From: Antedon mediterranea
Taxonomy: Eukaryota > Echinodermata > Crinoidea > Comatulida > Antedonidae
Direction of reading: 5' to 3'
Assembly (NCBI RefSeq): GCF_964355755.1
Contig: NC_092672.1
Location: 13,390,501 to 13,454,500, forward strand
DNA: 64,000 nucleotides
The translations under genes and the position numbers were made by a program. The notes below the pieces were generated by a model that had not been told where the DNA came from, did not search any database, and saw nothing but the letters and a program-made list of their open reading frames with translations. Within the stretch, counting starts at the first letter, position 1. The number at the start of each line of letters is the position of its first letter. Shown here piece by piece: positions 10,101-25,100 of this stretch.

Positions 10101-13100
10101 AAACCAAAATCATGATAGTCAGCATCATGTAAGTGGTAGTCAGAAAATTCAAGTGGTGATCATCAGAATCAGTCTTAAACCTCTCATTTCACTTCATAAA
10201 AGGGCCATCCTAAAAACTGCAACTGAGATTTGATAGTGTCCTGATCATCCTCAAAATAATTCAACCAATCAAATTCCATTTTCAATTTACTGTTTAAGTT
10301 ACAATACTTTCATATTGCATCGTATTTAATCTTTGTCGAACATCGAAAACTCCTGAAACAAGAACCCAGGGGGTTGCAACATACATATTAAAACAAAAAG
10401 GCCACTTACAGATTGCCAAACTTTGTAATGAGAGATTTTCCAAGATCATCAAGTATTGGTTCACTATGCAACTTCACAAATTGATGTCTACAAATCTATA
10501 GCAGAGTGTAATAACAGTATTTCAATTCAATTAAAGTCATGTAGACATATTTTTCAAAAACCATAGAGCAGTTCTTCGAGTACATTACAATCTATATTTT
10601 CATGAACATTTTTTAATCACAATTTTAATTAACAAAAAAATGTCTTTGCTCTAAATATAGTTGCACATTATGACATATAATTGTTACCTGATTCATAATA
10701 TCCACTGTATTAGGGTGTGTCCAGAAACAGTCATGTACAGAACTAAATGTAATACCAGCTCTGTATAAGGGAAAAAACACATCATTTTTCTTATATTCTT
10801 TGACAGTTGTTTCATAAATATGTTGCAGCAGCCTACAGTATATTTAAAATGTACCAGAACATGAAACATGTCAAATTTATTTTCTGCTCTTCAACTTGGA
10901 CATTTTATGCAGGATTATTGTCATCTACGTAGCCTTGATGAAAACATTTAAACTACATGTATATTTAAAAGTCTCACAATTATAACCAAGAGCCCTTCTT
11001 TCACAATCACTAGTTATTTCAGTTTAAGGGTTTAGTCAGTTTCTCCTTGATGGAAACTGGGATAAATATATTTTATTTCACAATACATTACGTGATGTTG
11101 CAGAATATTTTAAGAAAGACCAAAAGTATATATTCAAGGACGACAAAAACAAAATGGATTACAGTATATATAGTTATTGTAATTAATAATAGGAATATAC
11201 CTTTGACAATAGAGGCTGGTAAGCATCATGTGTGATGAGTCTAATGAATGAATAAAGTTTGGAGGAAATGCATTCTTCTGTTTCATAGTGTCCGATTTAC
11301 TATAACAAAATATTTAAAAAAAATGTTTCAGTTTGTAGATAAAAAGAGAAGGCATTTAGCGATATCAAGATGTAAAACAAATATACAAGATTCTCATTCA
11401 TTATTTCTGTCTTGCGATATTCAGTATCGCAGTACAGTACTGATTTTTAAAGTCTTATTTACTTTAAGAAAACAAATCCAGTTGTTATTAAACATGTCCA
11501 CTGCAGTAAATATGTTAAAAAAAACATGTGTGAAGAAGAATGCTATCTATATCACAAAGATAAAATCTTGTGTTTAAACTGCAGTGAAGTTGATTGATAC
11601 AGCATATTTGAGTATTCATGTCTATAAATAAGGTTTGTATTTATAATTTTACTTATTGAAATTATTAATTTAATTACAGTAGATGGAACGGGAGATTTTA
11701 CTTGAGTGTAGTAGAAAAAAGAAATAATTTACGTACTGCCTTGACATTAAAGCATCTAGGTCTTTACTTGATTTTTTAACTTTGCCAGAAACCTTTTTTA
11801 GGTAAGGTTGCACAATTGGCAAACCAAGTGGAGTCTCCCATTGTACTAGTTCACCAGCTTTGGCTATCATCCAAGCACTTTCTGTTAACCAATCCTAAGA
11901 ATACAAGTACAATCCAAATATTTATACTAAGGCTATGTCTACACTATCAAACTAGTTTGACATAAAAAGTGTGATATGCCCACATATGGTAGTGATATGC
12001 TCAAATATAATATAGTGATATGACATCATGATGTCCATAAATGGGCTCTAGTTCTATTGAGTTAACAATTGTTATTACGCAATAAACATTAAATAAGCAT
12101 ATAAAACAAAAAAATCAAGAGTTTAAATACAATTGTACTTATCATGAATATAAATTATTTATTTATTTGGGCATGTTTTCTCACTCGTGTAAATAACTTC
12201 CTTCAAAACTATTTTAAAATGACTAAATAGGTAGTACACTACATAATATGAAAGCTAACCAGATAGTAAATAAATGTGTTCAGTCAATAAAAATACTGTT
12301 ACCTGTATTTGTCTGGTTTTTGTGAACATTTTACGCAAACTCTGGAAAACTTTGCCGGTTATATATGCTGATGCAGCCCACTGCTGATCAAATGTTAGCT
12401 CTTTGACTTCTTTCAATTGCTTTAAAATCTGAAGTCTGCCCCCATAAGCAGTCACACCATATACAATTGTCATAACTGTCTGTTTTACAACCTGGACATA
12501 ATGATATGAATCATGTTTTGAATCAACTACTAAATTGCTCACTATTTAAACAAAAAATTACTCCTAGTAAACATAAACATTTTTTATTTTCATTTTACCA
12601 AAATTATGATTGGTTTTTTAGGAAACCAAATAAAACAAATTATTGACCTAGACCAGGGAGTTCTAATTTTATCTCCCTACATATACTATACAATAAAAAA
12701 CTAATCTCTAAAACTAATTGAATGCCTATTATATTATACGACAATAACACTTCTTTCACCATTTATCACAAAAGTTTCTCTCAAAAATGTTTCTTTTGGA
12801 TAACAAAGCTGAGGCCAATTTACACAGACTAGTGGTAACTGTAATACATATATATAATCTGTTATCCTGACCATTTACACAGAACACAGACTGGATGGGC
12901 AGTTTCCCGCTCAGTATCTGATACTGGGACAAGCTACGTGGTTTTCCGCTTACCGTTACCGCTTGTCTGTGTAAATTGGCCTGTAGACAGCACAAGCTAT
13001 CTGGAGATTTTCTAGTTCCAGTTATTAGTTTTCAACCTACTTGATTCAGCAAGCTGATCTAGAAGAATTGCTGTAGTACAAAATATTTAATGATTTTCTT

Positions 13101-16100
13101 TTCATATTACATTTTCTTGACAAAATAACATTTAAAAGCAAAGATATATTTACCTTTCTATGAATTTTATCTTCTAATAAAATTGCTACAGCATGGCCAT
13201 CTGCAGCATCTTCTCGACGTGATTCTTCCACCTGTTATGTAATAAGTGTATTGGCATTTATTTACTTTATCATAATTTTCTACTCATAAAAAGATTATTT
13301 ATACCATTTATAAACATCTGTAGCAAAGATACATTAACTACATGTAAAAGTAATTTAAAACCTTCCCAGTACAATTATGGTCATTTTGATACCACAGTAC
13401 CTACCTCAAGGGTTAATTCCTTAATCTATAAACTTTTTGAAGCCCTTTGATTTGAATATCATTTGAAAAAAAATATTTACACTCACCATTTGAGCAACTC
13501 CATTGTACACATCTTGTGGTAGATCTAGGGGATACAAGTTCACTTGTTTAGCTCCAATAACATCTCGCCCAAGAGCTGCATAGTGTTGAAGACCATTACA
13601 AGAGCCATCCTTGGAAGAGAAAATAGAGAATGTGAAGCTAGGTGCTATTTTATTTTGCTTCGATCTATGTTTGAGTTATTTTTCGTCACACTTATATAAT
13701 TTATTACCAACCGTTTTAAAAATATTAATTCCTTTAAATTTATATTCTATCATAATTTGTTAAATGTAATGTTTTTATATTGTTTTCGTATATTGTAAAG
13801 GTTTAAATTAGTTAAGTAGATGTAGATGTTTATATTTTATCATTTTAAAGAGGGCCTCTGGATATCAGATGGCCAGTGGGTTTAGTTAAATTTAAATAAA
13901 GTTGAAATAAGTGATTTGCAAATCAAAAGTGTATTTACCTGGTGCACTGGAAGATGACATATGTGTTTAGTGTGATCTGGAGAACTTACTGCAGCAGCAA
14001 GTTCTTTGCAAGCTGCTAACGTTTGCCAACAATTATCCACTGTTTGCCACCATTTTTTACCCTAAAAAAAGATTAAAATAATTTATTCCTGCACTGTTTC
14101 AGTATTCAGTGTTAGAGGATCTACTGTATATAATATTAACATTACAAAATTACCTCTAAAGGATAGTGTGCAGAATCCAGTATCAATGGCATCATGCTGT
14201 TAGCAAACTCTAATCGTTCCATTTGAGATGCTCTGTAAACACAGTATATCATTAGAGAAATATAATTAACAGAGACAATAGGAATGCATTGAGTTTCATT
14301 CACTGCATATCAGAGTGACTATCTTAAGCAAACAAAAGTGTTATGTTGAAAGTTTAAAGGCCAATTTACACAGAGGAGCGGTAACGGTAATATGAATATA
14401 GAATCTGTTATTTTTTTTATGACAATTTACACACAAGGAGCGATACAGATTTAATTTATGTGGGACAAGCTTCGCAGTTCTCCAATTACCGCTCGCCTAG
14501 TGTAAATTAGCCTTTAACGAATTCTAAATGACTCTGATGAAGATTAACAACCTCTTTTTAAGTCCAGTTAAATTGACAATATGAATCTTGAGCCAGTCGA
14601 GACCATGTTCACCAAGTGGTTTGCCAACAGCAAATAACAGTAAGCTTCTAGTTACATCATTACCAAGGTGATTGAAGTGAGGTGGGTAAGGGTAAACACG
14701 ACCTCTGAAGTCCATGTTGTGTGGAAACCAAAAAATATGGTCTCGAAACTAAATATAATATACTATATATTATTATTATGCATAATTCTATGCTTATACA
14801 GAAACTCTCCAATCCCAGGTATGCTTGAGCTGACCTAATATACCTGGCATTCTTGAAACTCCGGTATACCTAATGTGTTTTATAGCAAAAAAAAAAAAAA
14901 ATTGGAACCGAAATTATGGTATTAGGAGATGTTTTTAATTTTCAGTAATCTGGTATTGGGAGAGTTGACTGTATAAGATTATTCAGATTTTTAGTTAAAC
15001 AATATAAAGGTTAGAAGATAACCTAACTGTTTTGACTATTTTTCATAAGAATCTCAATATAATTTAAAAAATCAAATATTGTGTCCAGACAATAATACAA
15101 ACATGCTTGAATAGTATGTGCTATTTTTAGCATGTTCTGTATTAGGAACAATACACAAAACCTGGTGATGATTTACAACAATTTAGATAAAAAGCTATAT
15201 GTATTTATACATACTGCATTGGCAATTGATAGTTTGTAAACTTCGTTCATCCTCAGAGCGTGCATCTCAGACTTTTTCTTGCGATATTGTATTCTCTGCT
15301 TTTGAATCTCTATCATTTCTTCACTTTTCATACATCTGACAAATATAAATGTTTATAGTCAATTGACCTTTTTGGAAATATTAGGACAAATTATTCCAAT
15401 ATTAATTGTAAAAATTATAGACAATAAATCATTAAAAGATAATAACATTTCTATGATTGGGAGCAATTTTACTTACTTGGAATATGATGGAGGTTCTGGA
15501 CAAACAGATGATGGAGGTGGAATATTGAGGTCTTCATCTCCTCCTTTCCTGAATATGTCCAACACTATATCCAACACCTGAGCAATAACATACAGGGATT
15601 ATTCATTTTTAACAGGATATGACAAAACCTGTCTACTTTAGTTACATTTTCGGTAAACATAAACTTAGTTTGCCATAACAACTGAACTGAAGGTTATGTT
15701 TAATGTATACATAACATTCTAGAAAACATCAAATTATAATTTTCACACAGTGTATAGACAGTATAGTCTTTGTTGTATTTAGTAATAATACAATTATAAT
15801 TAGGTAAGTGTACTTACTGGATTGTTCACAATCCATGGTGTATTTGAAAGCTGGTTTAACGAGTCTAACACAGGATTGAGGGCAGCAGATTCAAGTTTTT
15901 CTTTTAATAATTGCATTTGGGGTGAATCATCTCTAGTTCTCATTAGGGAACCTTCAAAATAAACAGTTAAACAAACATAGGAGATTACAGACAATGTTGA
16001 TGAGACAACACACATTTTCTTACAATTAAATACTTATGACAACAAACAACTAAATTCTAGAGTGAATTTTTCAGCCAACCTGACATAAACAATATACTCT

Positions 16101-19100
16101 GTTAAGATTGGGTGCCACTATTCAAACTATTATAAAGGTTTAATAATAACTATACACATACGATATAGAACAGAAAAACTTACAAGGAGAAAACAAATAG
16201 CCTCCAAACTTGTGTGAGCACCAAGGAAGAGGTGGAGACAGCATAGGTACTTGGTTACTGTCAAATGTAACATCAGGTAGGCATGCATCTTGGATAAGGC
16301 TTACTAACTTGGGATGTGGCTGTAAATGGAAAATCTAGAGTTAGATACCAATGCTGAAGTGCCAAATACAGAAATAACTGTCTTTTGGTAACCCATCGTT
16401 AGAAGTCTTTTGGGTATTTTTTGTAGATTTTGTAAAATTTGACCCACTATATGCATTTTTTTTTTTACTACAGACCTTCTTTTGTATGTACATTTATTCC
16501 ATATAATAGTTTGTTATAAGTATTTTATTATTATTTTACAAATAAAGAAAAAAAAGAACGAGTGGTTGAATAAGGTCTACATACATACCTTTACAAAACC
16601 TACTGTCTTAAGACTTCTGTAATCAAAGATGTGATACAGCCCAGGAATCATCTGCCTATTACCCAAAAGTATTACAATCAGGAAATATGTATAGGTAAAC
16701 AATTACATTTATTTATTTACAGAAAGAAGTTATTAAATTATCAATTTCTATATTGGTAAGATAAAAATAATACAACTTTAATAAAGTGCTGTTTACTGAT
16801 GTCTCACAACGCTTAAAAGACCAACAAGAATTATTGAAAAAGGTGAGATTTTAGATGTGATTTGAATTGCTATGAGATGTACACTGAAGCTGGTTCCAAA
16901 CCAATGTTGCAGAAAACCCCTTGGGGTAAGATTTAAGGTAAATCAGAGCAATGTGGTGTACCTCTTGTAAGCAGATACGAACAAATTTTTTAAATTACAA
17001 TTTTGTATTTTAACAATTTATTTCTGTATAAAGCAGCACCCGTAATTACATTTTGCTTATGCATTGAGAAAGCTGCGAATATTGGAAATAAGAAAAATAA
17101 TGCTATTCTACAAGCAGTCACTTCTTGTAGATTTGTGGTCTATACTTATTACATTGTTATTAAAAGAAGAATAAGAAATGTAAAAAAAAAAATACCCTGT
17201 ATTAAACCTGATAAGAGGCAATATAGCTAATAAAGGATTTAGCCACCACAGTTGGTAGTAGCAATAGAGCACCTAGGTAAGAATGCTCAAACACTACTAT
17301 GACAGATTAGATAGTTTGAAAGATACAGTATGATCACATTTGCTATATTATTCAATTGTTTATTCACTTTGTTTGTTGTTGTTTATTAGTTTCCACAAAT
17401 ACATATAATTTTACTGGTACTGGTTCTTGTATCAGTGATACTAGATCACATATGGTGGCTATTGACTGTATACAGTTAGCGCTCACAAACACTGCATTAC
17501 GGACATTATACAGTCAATATTTATAAATGGGGATGGTGGTCACAATTGAGCAGAGGCCACCATTAACAAATATAGCTAGGCAATATAGCTAATAAAGGAT
17601 TTAGCCACCACATATTGTCTTTGTAAACCATGTGGCTCAGACCACACCCTCATGGCTACAGCACTGCAATACATACAGAGCAGTGACTGCAAATAGATTA
17701 GCTGAGAAATTATTAATACCTTTTACCTACCTCACAGATGCTGAACCAAGGTGAGTGTCAATGTTAATCTCATGTAACATCATATCAGCTAACAAGGAAC
17801 CGATCTAGAAAAAAAACAGAAATGTAATTCAAAGTGCAAAACTATTATAATTAGGTATACGAACATGTGGTTGACATTCATCTTTACTATTACAAATTGT
17901 TTTGGGAACCAAATTAGGGTCATGGAACGTATGTCTAGAGGTAATTACTGTACTTGGATGTCATTGGTTTCAATCCACCTGATAATACTTGCAAAATTGT
18001 GTCCTCCTGTGTATTATTATATAAATATGTGTAAAGTATAATAAAGCATAATGTATGTCGCATTTGACAAATTATTAACCAATGATAAATGATATAATAC
18101 TTACTGATAAAATAACAGCTCTTGACCAATGATTACTTTCAGTGTCCTGCAATAGATTTGATGCATATTTATAGTGTTACAGATTCACAGAAGCGTCAAC
18201 AAGTAGAGCACCTAGTAAGAATGCTCGAGTTTGAAAGATACAGATATGTATTCCCTTTGTTTGTTGCTGATTATTAGTTTCCACAAATACATATAATTTT
18301 ACTGGTACTTGTAACTTGTAACCGTGATACTAGATCACATATGGTGGCTATTGACTGTATACAGTTAGCACTTACTAACACTGCATTACGGACATTATAC
18401 AGTCAATATTTATAAATGTACATGGTGGTCACAATTGAGCAGAGGCCACCATTAACAAAAAATAAAACACTTTAATTAATACATTAATTATTTTTGTTAT
18501 GAATTGGAAGTCCATATTTTCCAAATGGATAAAAAAAACAAACCAGTGATGTTCCAGATGCATGGCAATGTTGAATCTCCAGCCACTTCTCTCTAAGATT
18601 TGTCGAAGTCAACTTTTCTTCATTTAAACACAAAGGTACAAACCGTGTGTATAGCTGGTCAATCTGATGAATCAAAAAGACATGTTCATATTACTACTCA
18701 AAAAGCACTGTAAAAACCTAATAAATCATAGTATTACTATTAGTAGTTTCAATTGAGTTCACATCCATCGTCCTAACGTCCTCTTTTCCCCTTGCCTGGA
18801 AAATCAAAATGCCATGAATCCCAAATTTTTCTAACTCTGGCCATTCAAGGGCCAATCTTCTTTCAAGTGCCTCTTAACTCAGTGTGGCAGTACTGTTCAA
18901 AAGAAAGCCAGTATATTGTTGAAATAATAGTCATTGCATATCTGAAACCATACCTTCTTGCTAACTCCTGTTTTAATCTTTTTCAGAATAACATATCGAT
19001 GATAAATTCGCTGTCCAAGTTCCAATGATAAGTTAACACGGGCATTTCCTTCTGATGAAGTCGCCAGTGTATGTAAGGCTTGCAACATTATATCAACATA

Positions 19101-22100
19101 CTCGTTTGTGTCAAATAAACATAGAAATGGATAGAAATTTGCAACTAAAAAAAAAAGTATAATGTATCACAGTTCAGCTCCAGGCATACATATTTGGTTT
19201 AAAATGAATACAAATTTAAAATTGTGTTTTCTTAAAATGGACAAATATTTGGAAAACACTCTGGTATTATATAAAACTTATTTTTCAGTAGTAGGGTGAT
19301 AGATAAAAATATACAACATCTGTGTAGAAAAGAATTTTAAAATTTTGTGGCCACCTGGAATGAAAAAAGTATGGGAAACATATAGAGATATTCCTTCAGA
19401 TTTTCAGCAGCAATATATTTTTTTTATGAATATCAAATTACCTGAAAGGAAAGTAAAAACCATTGATGTTTGTTTTTGTTTTTAAAGAAACTGTGGGGTA
19501 CAGTAGTACTAGAGATAACGATGCAATCAAGAAAAAACTTTGCTGAAAATGGATATGATCATAATAATTATAATCTGATGTCTGGCTTGACAGTTTTCAT
19601 TAGTGAAACGTTGGTTGCTAAAGTTTCAATTCTCAATTTCACGAGTCCAGATAAATTAATGTTCATTTTCATAGATATTTGTGTGAAAACACATAATAAG
19701 GGGCAGTTTTTAGGTGGTTCCCCCTAAATAGGTGTAACCCAATTAGGGGGGAAATTTGTTGGGTCCCAATGGTGCTACTGTATTTGTTATAATCAACTAG
19801 AATGTTGAATTTTAGGAACCGTGCTCGCTTTTGTCATGGTGTAACCCATGGTTGATGAAACATACCCTTCAACGTGCGAGTTTCGCTTTTGTCTAGTGCG
19901 AACTGCATTCTACTTTAAATGACAAATACTCACTTCCACTAAAAGATTTGATATTATGACCAAACTTGTCTTCATCAAAAGCTCTCGATAGACAACTCTG
20001 CCATTCACGCTCATGTGCCTTAAGTATTCTTCGCTGTTGAAAAAAAAATAAATATCTAGAAAAAAACGACAAATCACAGCAGAGTTTTAAATCATTAAAT
20101 TCTGGCACTTACCCTTAACAAACAGCTTGTAACATTTGCTTTGTCATATACAGTATTATTGCAAGAAATAACCAAATTGACCCAAAAGCACCAACTTTCG
20201 TTGGTTCCACTCTTTATTAATTGTGTAAAGCACCATTTGTGTGGCAAACCTTTTGTTCTATCTGTGGGCTGATGTCATCATCTACTTCTACTGACTTCAC
20301 TTTTAAATATCCAAGTTCCTCTATCTTCACTTGCTTGACCATACTCTTCTTGAAAGTATTGTAATCTTTATCCAAAGGTAACTTTTCAGAAAAGACATCA
20401 GAATCCTAATAACAAAAAAAATTTTAGCAGCATTTTTTTATTTTGCCTTGTGTTTCTGTTATCCTTGCTGTAAGTGGCTGATTTGTTTTTGCTGTTGTCT
20501 TTGGTTTTTCAATAAACTATTTTTATTTCACAATTAACACTGCTAGCACTACTTATACCCCTTTATTTAAACAAAAGCATTTCCTAGGCTTTTGTTTTAC
20601 GAATTAACAGCCATCTATCAACTATCAAGACAAGTACACACTGTTGTATAGTATGTGTCACACGTCTGCAACAATGTGTCAATAAAGCTACAGTATGTTT
20701 GCACTAACTTTTATGAAAAAATGATGCTCATGTTCATATAGACACGATAATGAAAATGAATAATTAAAATTTGACTGGCAGATGACCCAGTTGTAAATTT
20801 TATAGAATACAATTGAAGCATAGATAATTATCAATAACAATACTTCTTGGTCTATAAACACTGTGTTCATTTCATTATTTATTCGGTCTATTTCAGTATA
20901 TACATACAAAAAAAAACTGAAATTGGGGAGACCAGGGTCAACCTAAGTGAATTTAATCACTGTAGCTGAGCCGGTTGACCCGGTTCAGAACAATGCCCTT
21001 CCAATGGTTTACCTATGCATAGTATGAAAGGTTACGTATACGCAGCATTTTCTTTCTGTACTAATATACCTACTGTATAGCTCCACTGTACCTGAAGCTT
21101 ATCCTCCTGTCTGATAGTAGACGAGTAGAACTCTTGGACAAGGTGATTTGTGCAAAGTTGTGGTTCATATTCCTTTTGAACTAAGGCTTCATAACACCCA
21201 GCTTTCTCTAAAGCATTAACAATAAATCCTTTTTCATCTTCAGTTAACTTGCATGAAAGTATATTATTTACATCTAGTCCTTCTTTTTTCATCTGACTAA
21301 TATATTTTAAAGTTGAGTTTTTAGAAGTAGTTGAATCATTTCTAAAAGAGAAAAAAAGATTAATTATTTTGTCCCAATAACTATACTTAGAGATATATTG
21401 TCCACTGGATCCACTAAGTTTTTAAAAAAACAACTGGTAAAGCCTAACAGCTCTTTTATCCAAAATCACAATATCACTTGTATTGGAACAAACTCTACGC
21501 TCGCGCTAACCGCTCGCCAATTCGCCAATGGCGACTGGAGTCTCCATTTGGCGAAAATAATTATTGCCTCGTTCGCCAAATTGGCGAAAATACATTTCCA
21601 AGCCTAGGCCTAGGCTGGTCGGCGTGACTTCTATGGGAGCGAGAATTCGCTACACTTCAGTACTTTCTGACTCGGGTACACTTTTTACCACCACAGCATT
21701 TTATGTGACGACGTCACGATCGTCGTGTTCATTTTTTTAGTTCTGTTTAAACATGCGCAGAGCGTGCCTCGATGACGTTTTAATGACACACAGTTAATGT
21801 GATTGGTTCGTGGCCGGTCGTCGTCGACGTGATGATGAGCGAATAAAAGGGGAAGTCCCTATTCTTCGACGTAGAAAATGAACTTCAAGAAGAAAATGTA
21901 AACAGAAACATGTGGACGAATACTTCCGTAAACGAGGCTGTTCTGTTATTTAAAAAGGGGAATTTTAAATTTAACAAAGTAATTACCTCAATAGTATAAT
22001 GTTAACATGTTTAATTTTATTTCCCTTTCGATTATTCTAACCGAAAGTTGCGTTTTAAATTGAATAGCTAAGAAACAGCGTATACTGCAACGGCAACCCT

Positions 22101-25100
22101 GGCCAAAGCGCGTTTCGGCCGCCTACATAGAATGGGTTATGGCCGCTGCATAGCAAATTCAAAGCTTCTTAAATTTCTGCGGTACATTTCTTCCTAATGT
22201 ACTTGTTTTATATAATAGATTGATAAATATTCCACTTATTAAATAATTTAATAAATCGGTAAAGTTGACGTTTCGAAGCAAATATTCCATGATGAGAGGC
22301 GACATTTTTCGACATGCCTCGTGTGCGGCGAAGACTAGTTCAGAAAATGGAACAGTCCACTGCGGGGGTTATCCAATCATTAATTAACGCGCTAATACAT
22401 GCATACCATGCACATTGCCTGGGCGACGGTAATTTAGTAATAAGCGGAGAACTGAATCCCCCGTAAGGAAAATGGTAAACACTGATATTTATGGTATTGG
22501 TAGGGATTATTTTTTTCAGTGGTTGGTCTTGTTGGTTTCTTCGCACCAGGTCCACGCAAAGTCAAATAAAACGATGTGGTTTATCAAACAGAAATATAAA
22601 TTAGCTTTAATTCAATACTAAATTAGCCAGATTTTGATAATGAGAAAGACTAAAAAATTGAATTTTTATCGGTAAAATTGACATATGAGGCGGATGTACA
22701 TAATAATAATAACCGATTTACATATCAAAATAAAGAGTATTTAAAGCCTGATAACATGCAACAAAAATTACTCCACCACCTATTATGGACCTCGTGCGAT
22801 CGGGTGCGAAAATGGGTAGGTGTTTTCCAAAGTTATTTTCAGCGCGCAGATTTCGGCTCGCCGGCTTTTGTACCTCATTTTTAACTCGCGTTTTCTATTA
22901 AAATATTTAATAAACATAGATTAAAAATATATAAAAATAATCCCTTAAACAAGATCTTTCCAGGCATATAATTTTTATTCTCATGGGTACATAAGAAATA
23001 GTATATCTTTAACTTCAAAGACACGTCACTTTTTGAAATTTCACGAACGTGTTAAAATCGCGGTAACGAAAATCAGCTTCATTGGGATACCTAATAATAA
23101 TATAAATGTAAAAGAAGTAAAATAACAAACAAATACATGCATTATTTATTTAATAAACATTTTTGCGAATTTTTATGGTTTTTTAAATTTGGCTAAAGGA
23201 TTTTCAATTTGGCTAATGTTTTTCAAAACCTTTCGCCATTTTGGCGAACGAAAATTTGACCTTAGCGCGAGCGTAGACTACACATTATTTATTACAGTGG
23301 CCAATTGCATCATTGGGTGATTATCATATATTATGAATGTACGCAAGTACTGTACAGTTTTGTTATCTCAATAAAAAAAGTGACTTATGACTTAAGCAGC
23401 AATGAATTTGAGAGGGACATGTCTTACAGATGATTAGTAATAGACAGGATTTTATGTTTGGTAGATCAAAATAAAATAAAAATATTTCGTATTCATTTCT
23501 ACCTTCCAATATATTCAAGTACAGCTGCATATGATTGTAGATCAGGATGTACGCCTACTTCCATCATGTCCTTAAATAATTTACGAATTTTACTCTGATC
23601 ACCCTAAAAATAAATAAATACATTTTTTGAAATTTTATGAATAAGGTCATAACAATTGAAGCAAGCCATTTTTAATCATTCCAATTCTTGTATTTCTGTT
23701 TTTAAAGCTTGGTTCCCACATGAACGTAACACAAAGACACAATTGTCATTTGACAAGTAATAATGAGTGGATCATCTGAACTGTAGCTTGTGATTGGTCA
23801 ATGCACTTGCACTGTTGTTGTGTTGCATACAAGTGGGACACAAGATTAATTATGTGAACCAATAAAATTCATAAATAATTGAACAAGTTATAGGAAGTGT
23901 GGAATGTTGTTCATGGTTGGATACATGTCAGAAGTTCAGGCACATTCAAAAGCACAAACAGAGAATAAGTCTGTATAATCACAGTGGGACTTATTCAGTA
24001 AAAAGTGCTCAACTTATCGACTGTAGCACTTAATGTATGATTTATTTTTTGCTGTATAAATATATATTTACTAACTTGTTTAGCATATCCATGTAGCATG
24101 ACATTAAATACTTCTACATCTAATGGTATAGTATTCTTGAATTTCTGGAACATCAATTCAGCTCGGGTCAACTAAGGAAACATTAAAAATTAGATTCAAC
24201 TGAACGTATAAAAAAATGCTATACCGTTACGAAGTTCATATAATTCAATAACACAAGTATTCTTGAAAGACAACATTAGTCCAGGACTAAGGATAGCCTT
24301 CTTTAGGTTGGTATTAGGGACTTTATGAAACATGAAAGGAACCCACAGGATAAGCTTAAAGATGTATTGTCCCCTGAAAAATCATTTTTTGTTAAATATG
24401 CCATTTTAGTGTCACCTAATAGTTATCCACTTTGACCATAAATTGGATCGAGAAAAAAAAAAGCATTTTCCTAAAAAAACTGTAATTTAAAGCAAAAATA
24501 GTCAAATTGGCTGCCAGCCAATGGGTTTTTGGTTGAATTTAACCATTTATTTTGTCATTTTATAAGTGAAAACATTTATTTTTTTCTATGGAAGTGATTA
24601 ACTCTATTAAAACTACAAAATAATCTATTAAAATTCTGATTTTATTAATCTTTATTTTTCATGTTTTTAGGGGACAATACATCTTTAACTTTTTGAGGAA
24701 ACTAAAGTTGAAATGTTCCTGTTTACGGAGAAAGTCTAGAAATAATGTACATACTGTATAACCTTTAATATACAGTAAAAAATTACATTTAAATGTGAAA
24801 ATATCAAAACTCTAAATTATATTTGAACTTCCTATATAATTGTTCAACAACATAACATTTTGATTGGCTTAAAATTGCTGTATTAAAAGCAATACATTCT
24901 GCGCAGCATTTGAATACAAGCCTTCTAGCTAGGAAGACCTATGCTGTTCCACTAGAGCCAAGCGATTCAGAAAGGCCCCACACAGCGAGAGAAGGGAGGG
25001 AGAGAGATAATGTTGGTCGTCGTCTTTGCGCCAGGATGCGTAACTAATAAAAAGGCTTTGTTGACTGTATATGATTTTACACTCTAGCAAACACAGGATA

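Noticed and set aside
21495-23276. Coding gene inside elements A, B and C (frame with [10 protein letters not shown])
   Set aside because: The three copies put stops in different places of the shared frame and no domain is recognisable; treated as non-coding element interior.
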